In this document: positions 6,252-6,270 of the stretch, piece after piece
How positions within the stretch are numbered: position 1 is the first letter of the stretch
How the letters are laid out: each line of letters opens with the position of its first letter
Source of the DNA: Verrucomicrobiota bacterium
Lineage (GTDB): Bacteria; Verrucomicrobiota; Verrucomicrobiia; Verrucomicrobiales; DEV007
DNA length: 6,270 bases
Assembly: GCA_020629815.1 (NCBI GenBank)
Contig: JAHDCN010000170.1
Coordinates: 1 to 6,270, forward strand
Reading direction: 5' to 3'
Program-made: the position numbers and the translations under genes
Notes under the pieces: generated by a model
The model's input: the letters and a program-made list of their open reading frames with translations, nothing else
Database searches by the model: none
What the model was told of the DNA's origin: nothing

Positions 6252-6270
6252 CAATTGCATTTCGCAACGA

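Noticed and set aside
6226..6270. Short plus-strand open frame from ATG at 6226 to the right edge
   Set aside because: It is only 15 codons, overlaps the hairpin, and has no ribosome binding site or recognisable protein sequence.

Overview
The window is a moderately GC-rich bacterial segment carrying seven protein-coding genes and no RNA genes, insertion sequences or CRISPR array. The gene set (Tat-exported TIM-barrel isomerase, exported DUF4159 protein, FKBP with a signal peptide, YpsA-like putative molybdenum carrier, soluble PAS kinase plus NtrC-type regulator) and the scarcity of clear Shine-Dalgarno sequences suggest the Planctomycetes/Verrucomicrobia group. This placement is inference from family resemblance, not proof.

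Layout. Five genes lie on the minus strand across the left 3.6 kb, listed here from right to left in transcription order: cutA (3578-3231), a Tat-signal sugar phosphate isomerase/epimerase-like protein (3182-2256), a DUF4159 protein (2242-1340), an FKBP-type peptidyl-prolyl isomerase (1231 or 1264 to 527) and a YpsA/SLOG-type putative molybdenum carrier (452 to beyond the left edge). The last has a GTG start and no usable ATG, so it is easily overlooked. The isomerase and DUF4159 genes are 13 nt apart with a clear ribosome binding site and are almost certainly co-transcribed. Two genes lie on the plus strand on the right: a PAS histidine kinase (3597-4793) and its sigma-54-dependent NtrC-family response regulator (4795-6198), separated by one base.

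How the genes relate. The kinase and regulator form a complete two-component pair with every catalytic motif present. Its targets are not visible, and I found no convincing sigma-54 promoter here. The minus-strand genes look like a loosely linked housekeeping/envelope group: three of five products carry export signals (Tat for the isomerase, Sec for DUF4159 and FKBP).

Non-coding structure. The 74-bp gap between the FKBP and molybdenum-carrier genes holds a perfect 19-bp palindrome overlapping a 9-bp inverted repeat and an 8-bp element present three times. The 48-bp gap before the isomerase gene holds a 7-bp inverted repeat ending one base from the start codon. It also holds a 16-bp sequence repeated exactly inside the DUF4159 gene. 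The cutA and kinase start codons diverge from only 18 bp. I see ordinary genes with a few odd regulatory-looking sites, and no clear evidence of a wholly new system.
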